A program made the translations under genes and the position numbers. From positions 1-8,479 of the forward strand of contig CAIYZW010000976.1 of assembly GCA_903930725.1 (NCBI GenBank): 8,479 nucleotides of DNA. The letters run 5' to 3'. The first letter of the stretch is position 1. Each line of letters begins with the position of its first letter. Of this stretch, positions 1 through 5,596 are shown one piece after another. The notes under the pieces were generated by a model that was given only the letters and a program-made list of their open reading frames with translations, did not search any database and had not been told where the DNA came from. The stretch is from an uncultured Bacteroidota bacterium (GTDB lineage: Bacteria; Bacteroidota; Bacteroidia; Bacteroidales; 4484-276).

Positions 1-436
1 CACCAAGCGCCACATTTAAAATCTGCTGGCCGCGGCAAACACCCAAAATCGGCATTTTTCGTTTGATAGCCTTTTTGATGAGCCTAAATTCCAGGGTATC
101 GCGCATCAGATTAATTTCGCCACAACGCGCGGTGTCTTTTTCCTGGCCATATCTGCCCGGAAAAACATCTTCGCCGCCCGTAAGCAAAAGGCCTGAACAA
201 TTTTTAAACATCAAATCCACCGAATCCGCCGAAAGCCCGCTCATCACAACATAATCGGCGGCAGGATTGATTTTCCGGAGCCATTTAATGTAATTGCTGC
301 TGTCTTTTACCCCGTTTATCCACGAAACAGCAATGGTTAAATTCCGTGGTTTTTCGTTGCAGGACGACAGAAAAAGCAATCCTGCCATCAGGATGATAAA
401 AAAGCCGGCGAATAATGAAATCTTTTTACTACGCAT
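1..436 (-). CDS. Lipoprotein peptidase C26 / gamma-glutamyl-gamma-aminobutyrate hydrolase family protein (partial, 3' end outside window)
   Basis: The reading frame runs from ATG at 436 off the left edge, giving 145 codons. The start has a charged MRSKK end, a hydrophobic stretch (about residues 8-25) and a lipobox LSSC with Cys26, so a lipidated envelope protein is expected. The mature part matches class I glutamine-amidotransferase-like C26 hydrolases (PuuD type): LLLTGGEDVFPGRYG (about 83-97) is the substrate/oxyanion region. PILGVCRGQQILNVALG (129-145) is the nucleophile elbow with Cys134. The catalytic His/Glu expected further on are outside the window. Known family members cleave gamma-glutamyl amide bonds; the substrate here is unknown. 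The residues after Cys26 (NEKP) lack the acidic run of surface-exported Bacteroidota lipoproteins, so periplasmic placement is my inference. It lies 63 bases beyond trmN6 and seems to have its own promoter. Family call is firm; substrate is not. Confidence 0.88.
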   Translation of the reverse strand, partial: MRSKKISLFAGFFIILMAGLLFLSSCNEKPRNLTIAVSWINGVKDSSNYIKWLRKINPAADYVVMSGLSADSVDLMFKNCSGLLLTGGEDVFPGRYGQEKDTARCGEINLMRDTLEFRLIKKAIKRKMPILGVCRGQQILNVALG

Positions 437-460
437 GATTTGAGTGTTGAAAATTCGTTT

Positions 461-468
461 CAAAAGTA
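461..468 (-). promoter_or_regulatory. Putative -7 promoter box for the C26 lipoprotein gene
   Basis: On the minus strand this reads TACTTTTG, a perfect match to the Bacteroidota -7 consensus TAnnTTTG. It would put the transcript start near 454, about 18 bases before the ATG at 436. No TTTG is found at the expected -33 position, so the call rests on the -7 box alone. It implies the lipoprotein gene can be transcribed independently of trmN6. Confidence 0.45.
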
Positions 469-499
469 GTTTTTTATTGACGACAGGGTTACCTGAAAT

Positions 500-1219
500 T
501 TAAAAATCTTCATGAAAATCCTTTGTAATCTTTTTATAATCATCCGAATAATGGCCATCATCATCTCTCAAAATAATTGAATCGTAAATTGGATTTTCGA
601 TTTTTTGAAATGAGAAAACCAGAATCACCCGCTTTTCTGGTTTAGATGGTTTTGGGAAGATAGCAAGTTTCGATTTTAAAAACAGGCCAACGTTTCCGGC
701 AATTTCGGTAAATATTTTTTCTTCCGAAACAGGCAGAATTACCGCAAGCCGTCCAAACTGGCTAAGAAGATGCGCGCTGTGAAACAGAAAAACTTCAAAA
801 GTAAGATTTTTATGATGACGCGCAAGCTGCCGCTTTTCGGCAGGTGGCAATAGGCTGTTCCGGAAAAACGGCGGATTACTTACGATGAGGTCGTAAATGC
901 CGGTGTTATCTTTTGCAAAATCAACCAACGAAACATGAATTACATTTAAACGGTCATTCCATTTCGAGTTAGCAAAATTTTCGCCAGCTTCCTTAGCCGA
1001 TTCTTCATCAACATCAATGGTATCAATGGTTGCAACCGATTTTTGTGCAAGCATCAAAGCTATAATTCCACAGCCTGTGCCAATCTCCAGGATCTTACTG
1101 GCTTCTGATACATTAAGCCAGGCACCAAGAACGACGGCATCTGTGCCAACTTTCATGGTCGAGCGGTGATGTGATACTTCAAACTGCCGGAATCGGAATT
1201 TCTCGCTTTGCGTTTTCAT
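500..1219 (-). CDS. trmN6: tRNA1(Val) (adenine(37)-N6)-methyltransferase TrmN6
   Basis: A 239-residue Rossmann-fold, SAM-dependent methyltransferase of the YfiC/TrmN6 family, which methylates N6 of adenosine 37 next to the anticodon of tRNA-Val in E. coli. The N-terminal FRFRQFEVSHHRSTMKVGTD (about 8-27) is a family signature. ILEIGTGCG (43-51) is the glycine-rich SAM-binding motif I. The acidic IDVDEE (68-73) is the probable ribose-binding loop. NPPFF (115-119) is the catalytic N-P-P-[YF] motif of N6-adenine methyltransferases. Length is close to the E. coli enzyme (about 245). The ATG at 1219 lies five bases after the rimM stop, so the two are almost certainly co-transcribed and the start is fixed by that junction. 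Both products act on translation RNAs or ribosome assembly, which fits the cluster. Exact target tRNA in this organism is inferred. Confidence 0.93.
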   Translation of the reverse strand: MKTQSEKFRFRQFEVSHHRSTMKVGTDAVVLGAWLNVSEASKILEIGTGCGIIALMLAQKSVATIDTIDVDEESAKEAGENFANSKWNDRLNVIHVSLVDFAKDNTGIYDLIVSNPPFFRNSLLPPAEKRQLARHHKNLTFEVFLFHSAHLLSQFGRLAVILPVSEEKIFTEIAGNVGLFLKSKLAIFPKPSKPEKRVILVFSFQKIENPIYDSIILRDDDGHYSDDYKKITKDFHEDF

Positions 1220-1224
1220 CGCAA

Positions 1225-1755
1225 TTATTCGTTCAAATACAAATCTATCAGGCCTTCCGGGGCATTTATAAAGAGTTTTTTTTGCCGGCGGTTTATCTTA
1301 TCAAAAATCTCATCAACCAAGGGAATCAGGATTTCCTTTTTACCAAAACGTATCTGCAATATTTCCTGCTGTGTATTTTCGATGATTTGTTCGATGGTTC
1401 CAATGGCGCCATGAACCTCATCAATCACCTCATATCCAATAATTTCGTTAGCATAAAACTGATCATCCGAAATTTCCCCCAATTGGTCGTTTGACAGGTA
1501 AACATCATTTCCGACAAGTTTTTCGGCTTTTTCGGGAGTATTAAAGTCTTCGAGCACAACGAGGCAGTTGTCGCGGGATTTCGGGCGAAGATTACTGATA
1601 AAAAAAGGCACCAAACCTCCATCAATCTCAATGAAAATAATTTTTGTTTCGTAAAAGGAGGCTGGTTCGCGGGTGTCGAAGGCCAGGGTAAGCTCACCGG
1701 TTTTACGGTTGCATTTGGCTATTTTTCCGAGGATAAAAAAGTCTTTTTTGTCCAT
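1225..1755 (-). CDS. rimM: Ribosome maturation factor RimM
   Basis: A 176-residue cytoplasmic assembly factor for the 30S subunit; RimM family proteins bind S19 and help mature the 16S rRNA head domain. The N-terminal RimM beta-barrel covers about residues 5-88, opening with FFILGKIAKCNRKTGELTL in place of the usual G-x-I-x-x-x-H-G-x-x-G-x-[VL]. The usual His is Asn16 here. A PRC-barrel-like C-terminal domain spans about 100-173 and ends with LIPLVDEIFDKI and FINAPEGLIDLY, which are strong family signatures. Length is typical (170-180). It sits 70 bases after rpsP, a widespread neighbour order (rpsP-rimM), but is separated from it by a terminator. trmN6 rather than trmD follows. Start: the ATG at 1755 immediately follows the terminator U-run and a short AT-rich leader, leaving almost no 5' UTR if initiated after the hairpin. 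Confidence 0.95.
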   Translation of the reverse strand: MDKKDFFILGKIAKCNRKTGELTLAFDTREPASFYETKIIFIEIDGGLVPFFISNLRPKSRDNCLVVLEDFNTPEKAEKLVGNDVYLSNDQLGEISDDQFYANEIIGYEVIDEVHGAIGTIEQIIENTQQEILQIRFGKKEILIPLVDEIFDKINRRQKKLFINAPEGLIDLYLNE

Positions 1756-1760
1756 ACTCT

Positions 1761-1806
1761 AAAATTAAAAAACCGGAGAAAAGAATATTTCCTTTTCTCC
1801 GGTTTC
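1761..1806 (-). terminator. Intrinsic terminator between rpsP and rimM
   Basis: A perfect 14-bp inverted repeat: AAACCGGAGAAAAG at 1770-1783 and its complement at 1792-1805, with an 8-base loop. Read on the minus strand, the stem runs directly into a T-rich tract (TTTTTTAATTTT). It is a textbook rho-independent terminator located 20 bases after the rpsP stop codon and 14 bases before the rimM ATG. No T-run follows on the plus strand, so it is one-directional. Likely role: stops most rpsP transcripts, with read-through supplying rimM-trmN6. Confidence 0.85.
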
Positions 1807-1825
1807 ATTATCAAACATCGAGAAT

Positions 1826-2419
1826 TTATTCTGCGCTTTTTTCTTCTTTAGCAGCTTCTCTTGCTTCACGTGCAGCTTCGCGTGCAGCATCTTTTGCTGC
1901 TTTTGCAGCTTCAAGTTCGGCCTTTTTTTCGCGTGCTTTTTCGATCTCTTTTTCGAGTTCGTCGGCGCGTTTTTTAGCAAGCGCTTCGGCACGGGCGTCT
2001 TTAATTTTGGCCTCTGCTTCAAGGCGTTTCTTCATTTCCGAGCGCTCTTTGTTTTCGACTTCTTTTGAAGCATTTTCGAGTTTGTGCAACTTTGCTTCAT
2101 TCCATTGCTGGAATTTGAGGTCGGCTTGTTCCTGCGTTAAAGCATTTTTTAAAACACCTCTGTAAAGATGGTATTTAAAAAGAATTCCTTTGAACGACAG
2201 GATCGAACGAACGGTGTCGGTAGGCTGAGCGCCTGTTTGCAGCCAATACATGGCTTTGTCGAAATCGAGATCTATTTCGGCAGGTTTTGAAACTGGATTG
2301 TAGGTGCCAATCTTCTCTATAAATCTTCCGTCACGTGGTGCCCGACCATCCGCAATTACGATATGATAAAAAGGACGTCCTTTTTTACCAAATCTCTGTA
2401 ATCTGATTTTTGTTGGCAT
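1826..2419 (-). CDS. rpsP: 30S ribosomal protein S16 with long C-terminal extension
   Basis: A 197-residue S16. The conserved core is at the N-terminus: MPTKIRLQRFGKKGRPFYHIVIADGRAPRDGRFIEKIGTYNP (split here as residues 1-20 and 21-42), followed by the usual region around TDTVRSILSFKGILFKYHL. S16 binds 16S rRNA in the 5' domain and is needed for 30S assembly. The ordinary protein is about 80-90 residues; here roughly residues 110-197 form an Ala/Glu/Lys/Arg-rich tail with repeated EAAREAREAAKE-like units, predicted to be one long charged helix or coiled coil. Extended S16 tails are common in Bacteroidota, so this is lineage-typical rather than a fusion. The DNA of the tail is a degenerate repeat of GCAGCTTC/CGTGC-like pieces. 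It heads the rpsP-(terminator)-rimM-trmN6 group and has its own promoter candidate upstream. Confidence 0.97.
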   Translation of the reverse strand: MPTKIRLQRFGKKGRPFYHIVIADGRAPRDGRFIEKIGTYNPVSKPAEIDLDFDKAMYWLQTGAQPTDTVRSILSFKGILFKYHLYRGVLKNALTQEQADLKFQQWNEAKLHKLENASKEVENKERSEMKKRLEAEAKIKDARAEALAKKRADELEKEIEKAREKKAELEAAKAAKDAAREAAREAREAAKEEKSAE

Positions 2420-2466
2420 AAAATGTTAATTTTTAATGATATAAATTACTTAAAATTTTGAGCGTG

Positions 2467-2496
2467 CAAATGTCGGCTTTTTTTCGACATATCAAA
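2467..2496 (-). promoter_or_regulatory. Putative promoter of rpsP
   Basis: On the minus strand, TTTG at 2496-2493 (-33) is followed after 18 bases by GACATTTG at 2474-2467, 7 of 8 matches to TAnnTTTG. Predicted transcript start is near 2460, leaving a leader of about 40 bases before the S16 ATG. The same 18-base spacing is seen upstream of slyD and the cytochrome gene, which supports the call. Not experimentally known. Confidence 0.45.
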
Positions 2497-2509
2497 ACAA
2501 ATATTTTGA

Positions 2510-2995
2510 TTAATGATGATGATGTCCTTCGGGGCCGTGAACATGGCCGTGGGCGAGTTCTTCTTTGCTCGGTTCGCGTACTTCAACAACATCAACGTCA
2601 AAATGAAGGGTTTGCCCGGCCAGCGGATGATTCCCGTCTAAAGTAACCTTGTCGCCATCAACGGCGGTAACGGTTAAATGCTGCATTCCATGATCCATCT
2701 CTGCCTGAAACTGCATTCCAACCTCAATACTATCGGGTTCTTCAAAATGCGAGCGGCTGATATGATGGATCATTTCGTCCATTTTTACGCCGTAACCTTT
2801 TTCGGGAGGTATCGAAGCAGTGAATTTATCGGTTTTAACTTTTCCTTCGAGCGCTTCCTCGAGTCCTGGAATGAGGTTTCCATGTCCCTGGATGTAATGA
2901 AGTGGCCCTCTGCCTGCTGACGAATCGAGCACTTTTCCGGAATCGTCGGTTAAGGTGTAATGAATGCTGACAACTTTGTCCTTTTTAATTTGCAT
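2510..2995 (-). CDS. slyD: FKBP-type peptidyl-prolyl cis-trans isomerase SlyD
   Basis: A 161-residue cytoplasmic prolyl isomerase/chaperone. The FKBP domain is split as in SlyD: residues 1-69 (VVSIHYTLTDDSGKVLDSS, then PLHYIQGHGNLIPGLEEALEG with the active-site pocket) and about 127-150 (FDVDVVEVREPSKEEL). Between them lies the insert-in-flap chaperone domain (about 70-126), ending in LDGNHPLAGQTLHF, a SlyD signature. The C-terminus HGHVHGPEGHHHH is a short His-rich metal-binding tail; E. coli SlyD uses a longer His/Cys/Asp tail to bind nickel and help hydrogenase maturation. This tail has no Cys. No hydrogenase genes are in the window, so a general folding role is the safer reading. It lies upstream of rpsP on the same strand, with a 90-base gap. 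Confidence 0.95.
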   Translation of the reverse strand: MQIKKDKVVSIHYTLTDDSGKVLDSSAGRGPLHYIQGHGNLIPGLEEALEGKVKTDKFTASIPPEKGYGVKMDEMIHHISRSHFEEPDSIEVGMQFQAEMDHGMQHLTVTAVDGDKVTLDGNHPLAGQTLHFDVDVVEVREPSKEELAHGHVHGPEGHHHH

Positions 2996-3128
2996 GTTAT
3001 TTAATTGATTATGTTAATGTTAAATCGGATTTTATATTAACTTCTGAAATATCGGATTAAGAACGGAATTGATTTTAATGAATGATAAGAAAAGCTTTAA
3101 ACAATTGAATTTTTCAAATTTCGCGCGG

Positions 3129-3158
3129 CAAAGATCATATTTTTTATCGAAAACCAAA
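3129..3158 (-). promoter_or_regulatory. Putative promoter of slyD
   Basis: Minus strand TTTG at 3158-3155, then 18 bases, then GATCTTTG at 3136-3129 (7 of 8 to TAnnTTTG), followed by CCGCGCG. Predicted start near 3122, giving a leader of about 125 bases before the slyD ATG at 2995. The leader is AT-rich and I see no strong fold in it. Lies within the 283-base divergent gap shared with the PKD lipoprotein gene. Confidence 0.5.
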
Positions 3159-3239
3159 ATCCTGTGCCGGTTTTTCAGCTCAAATGCTGTGGTAAACAAA
3201 TATTTTTGCGTGACATCCTCAAAATTAGCCCGGCATGAT

Positions 3240-3247
3240 TAGTTTTG
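3240..3247 (+). promoter_or_regulatory. Putative -7 box for the PKD lipoprotein gene
   Basis: TAGTTTTG, a perfect TAnnTTTG match, followed by the common CAC context; transcription would start near 3253, about 26 bases before the ATG at 3279. A second perfect box, TATTTTTG, is at 3201-3208. Neither has TTTG 17-20 bases upstream, so the -33 part is not supported. Confidence 0.45.
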
Positions 3248-3278
3248 CACTTCTAAAATAAAAGTTAATCGAAATAGC

Positions 3279-3602
3279 ATGAAAAAATACATTACACTGT
3301 TGTTATTCGCAGCTATCCTGATGGGAGCCGGTTGCAAGAAAGATGAAAATTCGTCGGAATTAAAGGCTGATTTTACGTTCCAGATCAGCCAAAACCCGGG
3401 CGAAGTAGCATTTACCAATAAAAGTTCAAATGCACAGACCTACGAATGGAGCTTTGGCGACGGAAGAGCTTCGACGATGAAAAGCCCCGTACATGTTTAC
3501 GATTTTAACGATACTTACATCGTTAAACTTGTTGCTTTTGGAAACCAAAAAACATCGTCTTTTACCGACACCATCGTCATTACAAACATTACAAAAAAAT
3601 AA
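3279..3602 (+). CDS. Small PKD-domain lipoprotein
   Basis: A 107-residue protein. Residues 1-18 are a lipoprotein signal (MKKY, hydrophobic core, MGAGC lipobox) with lipidated Cys19. After Cys comes KKDENSSE, an acidic run resembling the Bacteroidota lipoprotein surface-export signal (Cys, then Lys and several Asp/Glu), so exposure on the outer face of the outer membrane is plausible. The rest (about 30-103) is a single PKD domain: ADFTF start, VAFTNKSSNAQTYEWSFGDG (43-62) with the hallmark YEWSFGDG, and VHVYDFNDTYIVKLVA (71-86). PKD domains are Ig-like folds usually attached to larger enzymes or adhesins; here one stands alone with no catalytic domain. A binding or structural role on the cell surface is possible, but no specific function can be assigned. 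Own promoter candidate upstream. Confidence 0.85.
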   Translation: MKKYITLLLFAAILMGAGCKKDENSSELKADFTFQISQNPGEVAFTNKSSNAQTYEWSFGDGRASTMKSPVHVYDFNDTYIVKLVAFGNQKTSSFTDTIVITNITKK

Positions 3603-3706
3603 AGCTGCCTGCAATAATCGTTTTCACGATAAGTTGATTGACGGTTTTACCTCAAATTATTGTCAATTTGATGATGAGTAATTGAAACTAAAAATAATTT
3701 CCAGCT

Positions 3707-4051
3707 ATGGCTTACAACGAAAATTTAGCAAACAGAATCCGCGAACGACTTGCTGACCATCCTGCCATCGAAGAAAAGGAAATGATGGGAGGTCTGGCTT
3801 TTATGTGCAATGGCAAAATGTGTGTGGGCGTCATCAAAGATGATCTGATGTGCCGCATTGATCCTGACTTAATGGATATTGTTCTGGAAAAAGATGGCTG
3901 CCGGCCAATGGATTTTACCGGACGCACCATGAAAGGCTGGATTTTCGTTGATGAATATGGCATGAAAAGCGATAGTGAATTTAATTATTGGATAGAACTT
4001 GCCCTGGACTTCAACGGGAGAGCAAAACCTGCGAAGAAGAACAGGAAATAA
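3707..4051 (+). CDS. TfoX/Sxy N-terminal-domain protein
   Basis: A 114-residue cytoplasmic protein with only the TfoX N-terminal domain. Signatures: IEEKEMMGGLAFMCNGKMC (about 21-39), DDLMCRIDP (45-53) and PMDFTGRTMKGWIFVD (67-82), matching the K-x-M-F/M-G-G and M-[DE]-x-x-G-[RK]-x-M-K-G-[WY] patterns of the family. A basic, lysine-rich tail (PAKKNRK) follows. In gamma-proteobacteria full-length Sxy/TfoX works with CRP to switch on competence genes, but it also has a C-terminal domain that is absent here. Stand-alone N-domain proteins are common in Bacteroidota and their role is not established, so no competence function should be assumed. Four cysteines (34, 39, 49, 65) are visible. A weak -7 box TCAATTTG is at 3663-3670; no clear terminator follows. 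Confidence 0.88.
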   Translation: MAYNENLANRIRERLADHPAIEEKEMMGGLAFMCNGKMCVGVIKDDLMCRIDPDLMDIVLEKDGCRPMDFTGRTMKGWIFVDEYGMKSDSEFNYWIELALDFNGRAKPAKKNRK

Positions 4052-4202
4052 ATGACCCATAGGATAAGTTCTGAGAATCCATGATCCTCAATAACACCTC
4101 TAACAAAAATTCTTTTTTTTATTACGATGTGTTTAGCTTCAAAAAACCATCAATTCTTTGCTTTGCGATCAATAAAAGTCATGACACCTGTTGCATCTTT
4201 AG

Positions 4203-4210
4203 TACTTTTG
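4203..4210 (+). promoter_or_regulatory. Putative -7 box for the lipocalin-like lipoprotein gene
   Basis: TACTTTTG, perfect TAnnTTTG, predicted start near 4216 with a leader of about 58 bases. No TTTG 17-20 bases upstream. Other nearby features in the 222-base gap after the TfoX-domain gene are a T8 run at about 4112-4119 without a GC stem and a small GTCATGAC palindrome near 4178-4185. Confidence 0.4.
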
Positions 4211-4273
4211 ACACTTTAGCCTGAAAAGGCAAAAATTTCATAAAAATCAGAAAACTAAATTAAGGATTATCGT

Positions 4274-5062
4274 ATGAAAAAATTATTCCTGACCGGAATT
4301 ATGATGTCGCTTCTGCTGCTGGGTTGCAAAAAAGATGACGAAACAAATTATGCCGCACTTATTCTGGGTAACTGGGTTAATACGCATGTTAACAATGAAT
4401 TGGTCCTGACCAACAACTCTTTTGCCTTCAGCTACAGGGCTGATGGTTTACAAACTTCTGCTTCGGGATTAGTTATTGACGAAAACAACAAAACCTGGAT
4501 CGAAAACGATCAATACACCTACAGTGTTGATGGCAATAAAATTATTATTGATGGCACCAATACCCTAGGAAGCCTTTTTCACATGGAGTTCCACATTCAG
4601 TCGGTTGATCAAAATAACCTGACTTATTCGGTCGATAAATTCCTGATAGATAACGTTGAATATCCCGACAATAAAACATACACCTCCAAAAAGATAACCG
4701 AAGATATCACCAGTCAGTTTGTGGGCACTTGGTACGGGAAATCAACCACACTGGGCAGCACCGATGACAACTACCATTACTGGGATTATTTTGCCGACGG
4801 GCACTATGATTATTATTATCAGGACGATTCGGGTAACTGGGTCAATAAACCTGATAATGAGGGCGTATTTTTCCTTTATGGTGATCTGATGGCATCCAAC
4901 TACACCAACGACTTACTCTCGGGAGGCACGGGCAAAGCCTTCGAATGCTGGAATTTCAGCATCGAAGGAAACACCATGTCATGGACAGGATTGAGAGACA
5001 ATGGCCTGACCACCAGTTACCAGATGGAAAAAGTGGCGGGACCACCGGTTTCGTCAAGGTAA
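4274..5062 (+). CDS. Two-domain lipocalin-like surface lipoprotein
   Basis: A 262-residue protein with lipoprotein signal (MKKLFLTGIMMSLLLLGC, lipidated Cys18) followed by KKDDET, an acidic run of the kind that directs Bacteroidota lipoproteins to the cell surface. The mature part seems to hold two similar beta-rich modules. The first begins ALILGNWVNTHVN (about 28-40) and runs to about 140. The second begins FVGTWYGKSTT (149-159) and runs to about 255. Each opens with the [LF]-x-G-x-W motif typical of lipocalin-like domains found in many Bacteroidota lipoproteins, and both contain DG turns and Tyr/Trp-rich strands. The second part is strikingly aromatic (NYHYWDYF, HYDYYYQDD at about 167-185). 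Lipocalin-like folds bind small hydrophobic ligands; no ligand can be named. Single-gene unit ended by a clear terminator. Confidence 0.75.
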   Translation: MKKLFLTGIMMSLLLLGCKKDDETNYAALILGNWVNTHVNNELVLTNNSFAFSYRADGLQTSASGLVIDENNKTWIENDQYTYSVDGNKIIIDGTNTLGSLFHMEFHIQSVDQNNLTYSVDKFLIDNVEYPDNKTYTSKKITEDITSQFVGTWYGKSTTLGSTDDNYHYWDYFADGHYDYYYQDDSGNWVNKPDNEGVFFLYGDLMASNYTNDLLSGGTGKAFECWNFSIEGNTMSWTGLRDNGLTTSYQMEKVAGPPVSSR

Positions 5063-5086
5063 ATTCCCCAATAACGAATACAAAAA

Positions 5087-5122
5087 AAACGAATCTGATT
5101 TTCCCGGATTCGTTTCCTTTTT
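5087..5122 (+). terminator. Intrinsic terminator after the lipocalin-like gene
   Basis: Arms AAACGAATC (5087-5095) and GATTCGTTT (5107-5115), 9 bp perfect, 11-base loop, followed by CCTTTTT to 5122. It lies 24 bases beyond the stop at 5062. The upstream A-run (5082-5089) would let it act in both directions. Confidence 0.75.
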
Positions 5123-5408
5123 GCAGGCACGGCTGTCCGGTTAATTCAGATGAACCACGCCGGTTGGCAGGTAAACAAAAACATTAATCATCTTTCCTTT
5201 CGAAAACAGTTTATTTTCTGAACTGAAAATTCGCTTCAGGTGGAAAAGTATTGCAGCATTTGAAGAGACCCCAAAAACAATAATCCCTTACATAGGCTGA
5301 ACTGTGCAAAGCCTGAAACATTTTAAGCAATTTTAAACTGACTGCTCATTAGATAGAAAATCAGCCGTGATTTATCGAAGAAAAATATTCAGGTAAACAA
5401 AATCCCAT

Positions 5409-5438
5409 TTTGATGTCCTGAAGGAATAGCTATCTTTG
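5409..5438 (+). promoter_or_regulatory. Putative distal promoter of the cytochrome b561 gene
   Basis: TTTG (5409-5412), 18 bases, TATCTTTG (5431-5438): perfect matches to both elements of the Bacteroidota promoter. Predicted start near 5444, giving a leader of about 150 bases. This is the best promoter match in the window. Confidence 0.6.
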
Positions 5439-5511
5439 GGCTTAAATAAAAACATTAGCATTCATAAATGATAATCCTTTGGTAAAAAATAAAAAAATGA
5501 CTGTCCAATGT

Positions 5512-5519
5512 TAGCTTTG
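5512..5519 (+). promoter_or_regulatory. Putative proximal -7 box of the cytochrome b561 gene
   Basis: TAGCTTTG, perfect TAnnTTTG, followed by TATGG. Predicted start near 5525, about 70 bases before the ATG at 5597. TTTG at 5478-5481 is 30 bases away, too far for a normal -33 element, so this is weaker than the distal promoter. Confidence 0.35.
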
Positions 5520-5596
5520 TATGGATTTTAGCAATCTACAAACAAGTTTTACCGGACACTTCGAACGAACGATTGAAAATTATAATAAATTAATTT

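Larger units (their letters stand above)
5063..5596. other. Non-coding gap between lipocalin-like and cytochrome b561 genes
   Basis: 534 bases. It holds the terminator at 5087-5122, then about 280 bases in which I see no gene, repeat or strong fold, then promoter elements for the cytochrome gene from 5409. Open frames here are short, lack recognisable sequence and overlap the regulatory signals, so I do not call a gene. Confidence 0.6.

Noticed and set aside
2470..2510. Hairpins between slyD and rpsP (ATGTCG/CGACAT and ATCAAAA/TTTTGAT) as a slyD terminator.
   Set aside because: Short or AT-only stems without a following U-run on the minus strand; they overlap the rpsP promoter candidate.
3707..4051. 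Natural-competence system based on the TfoX-like protein.
   Set aside because: Only the N-terminal domain is present and no DNA-uptake genes or CRP-S-type sites are visible.
4080..4121. T8 run after the TfoX-domain gene as a terminator.
   Set aside because: No GC-rich stem directly before the run.
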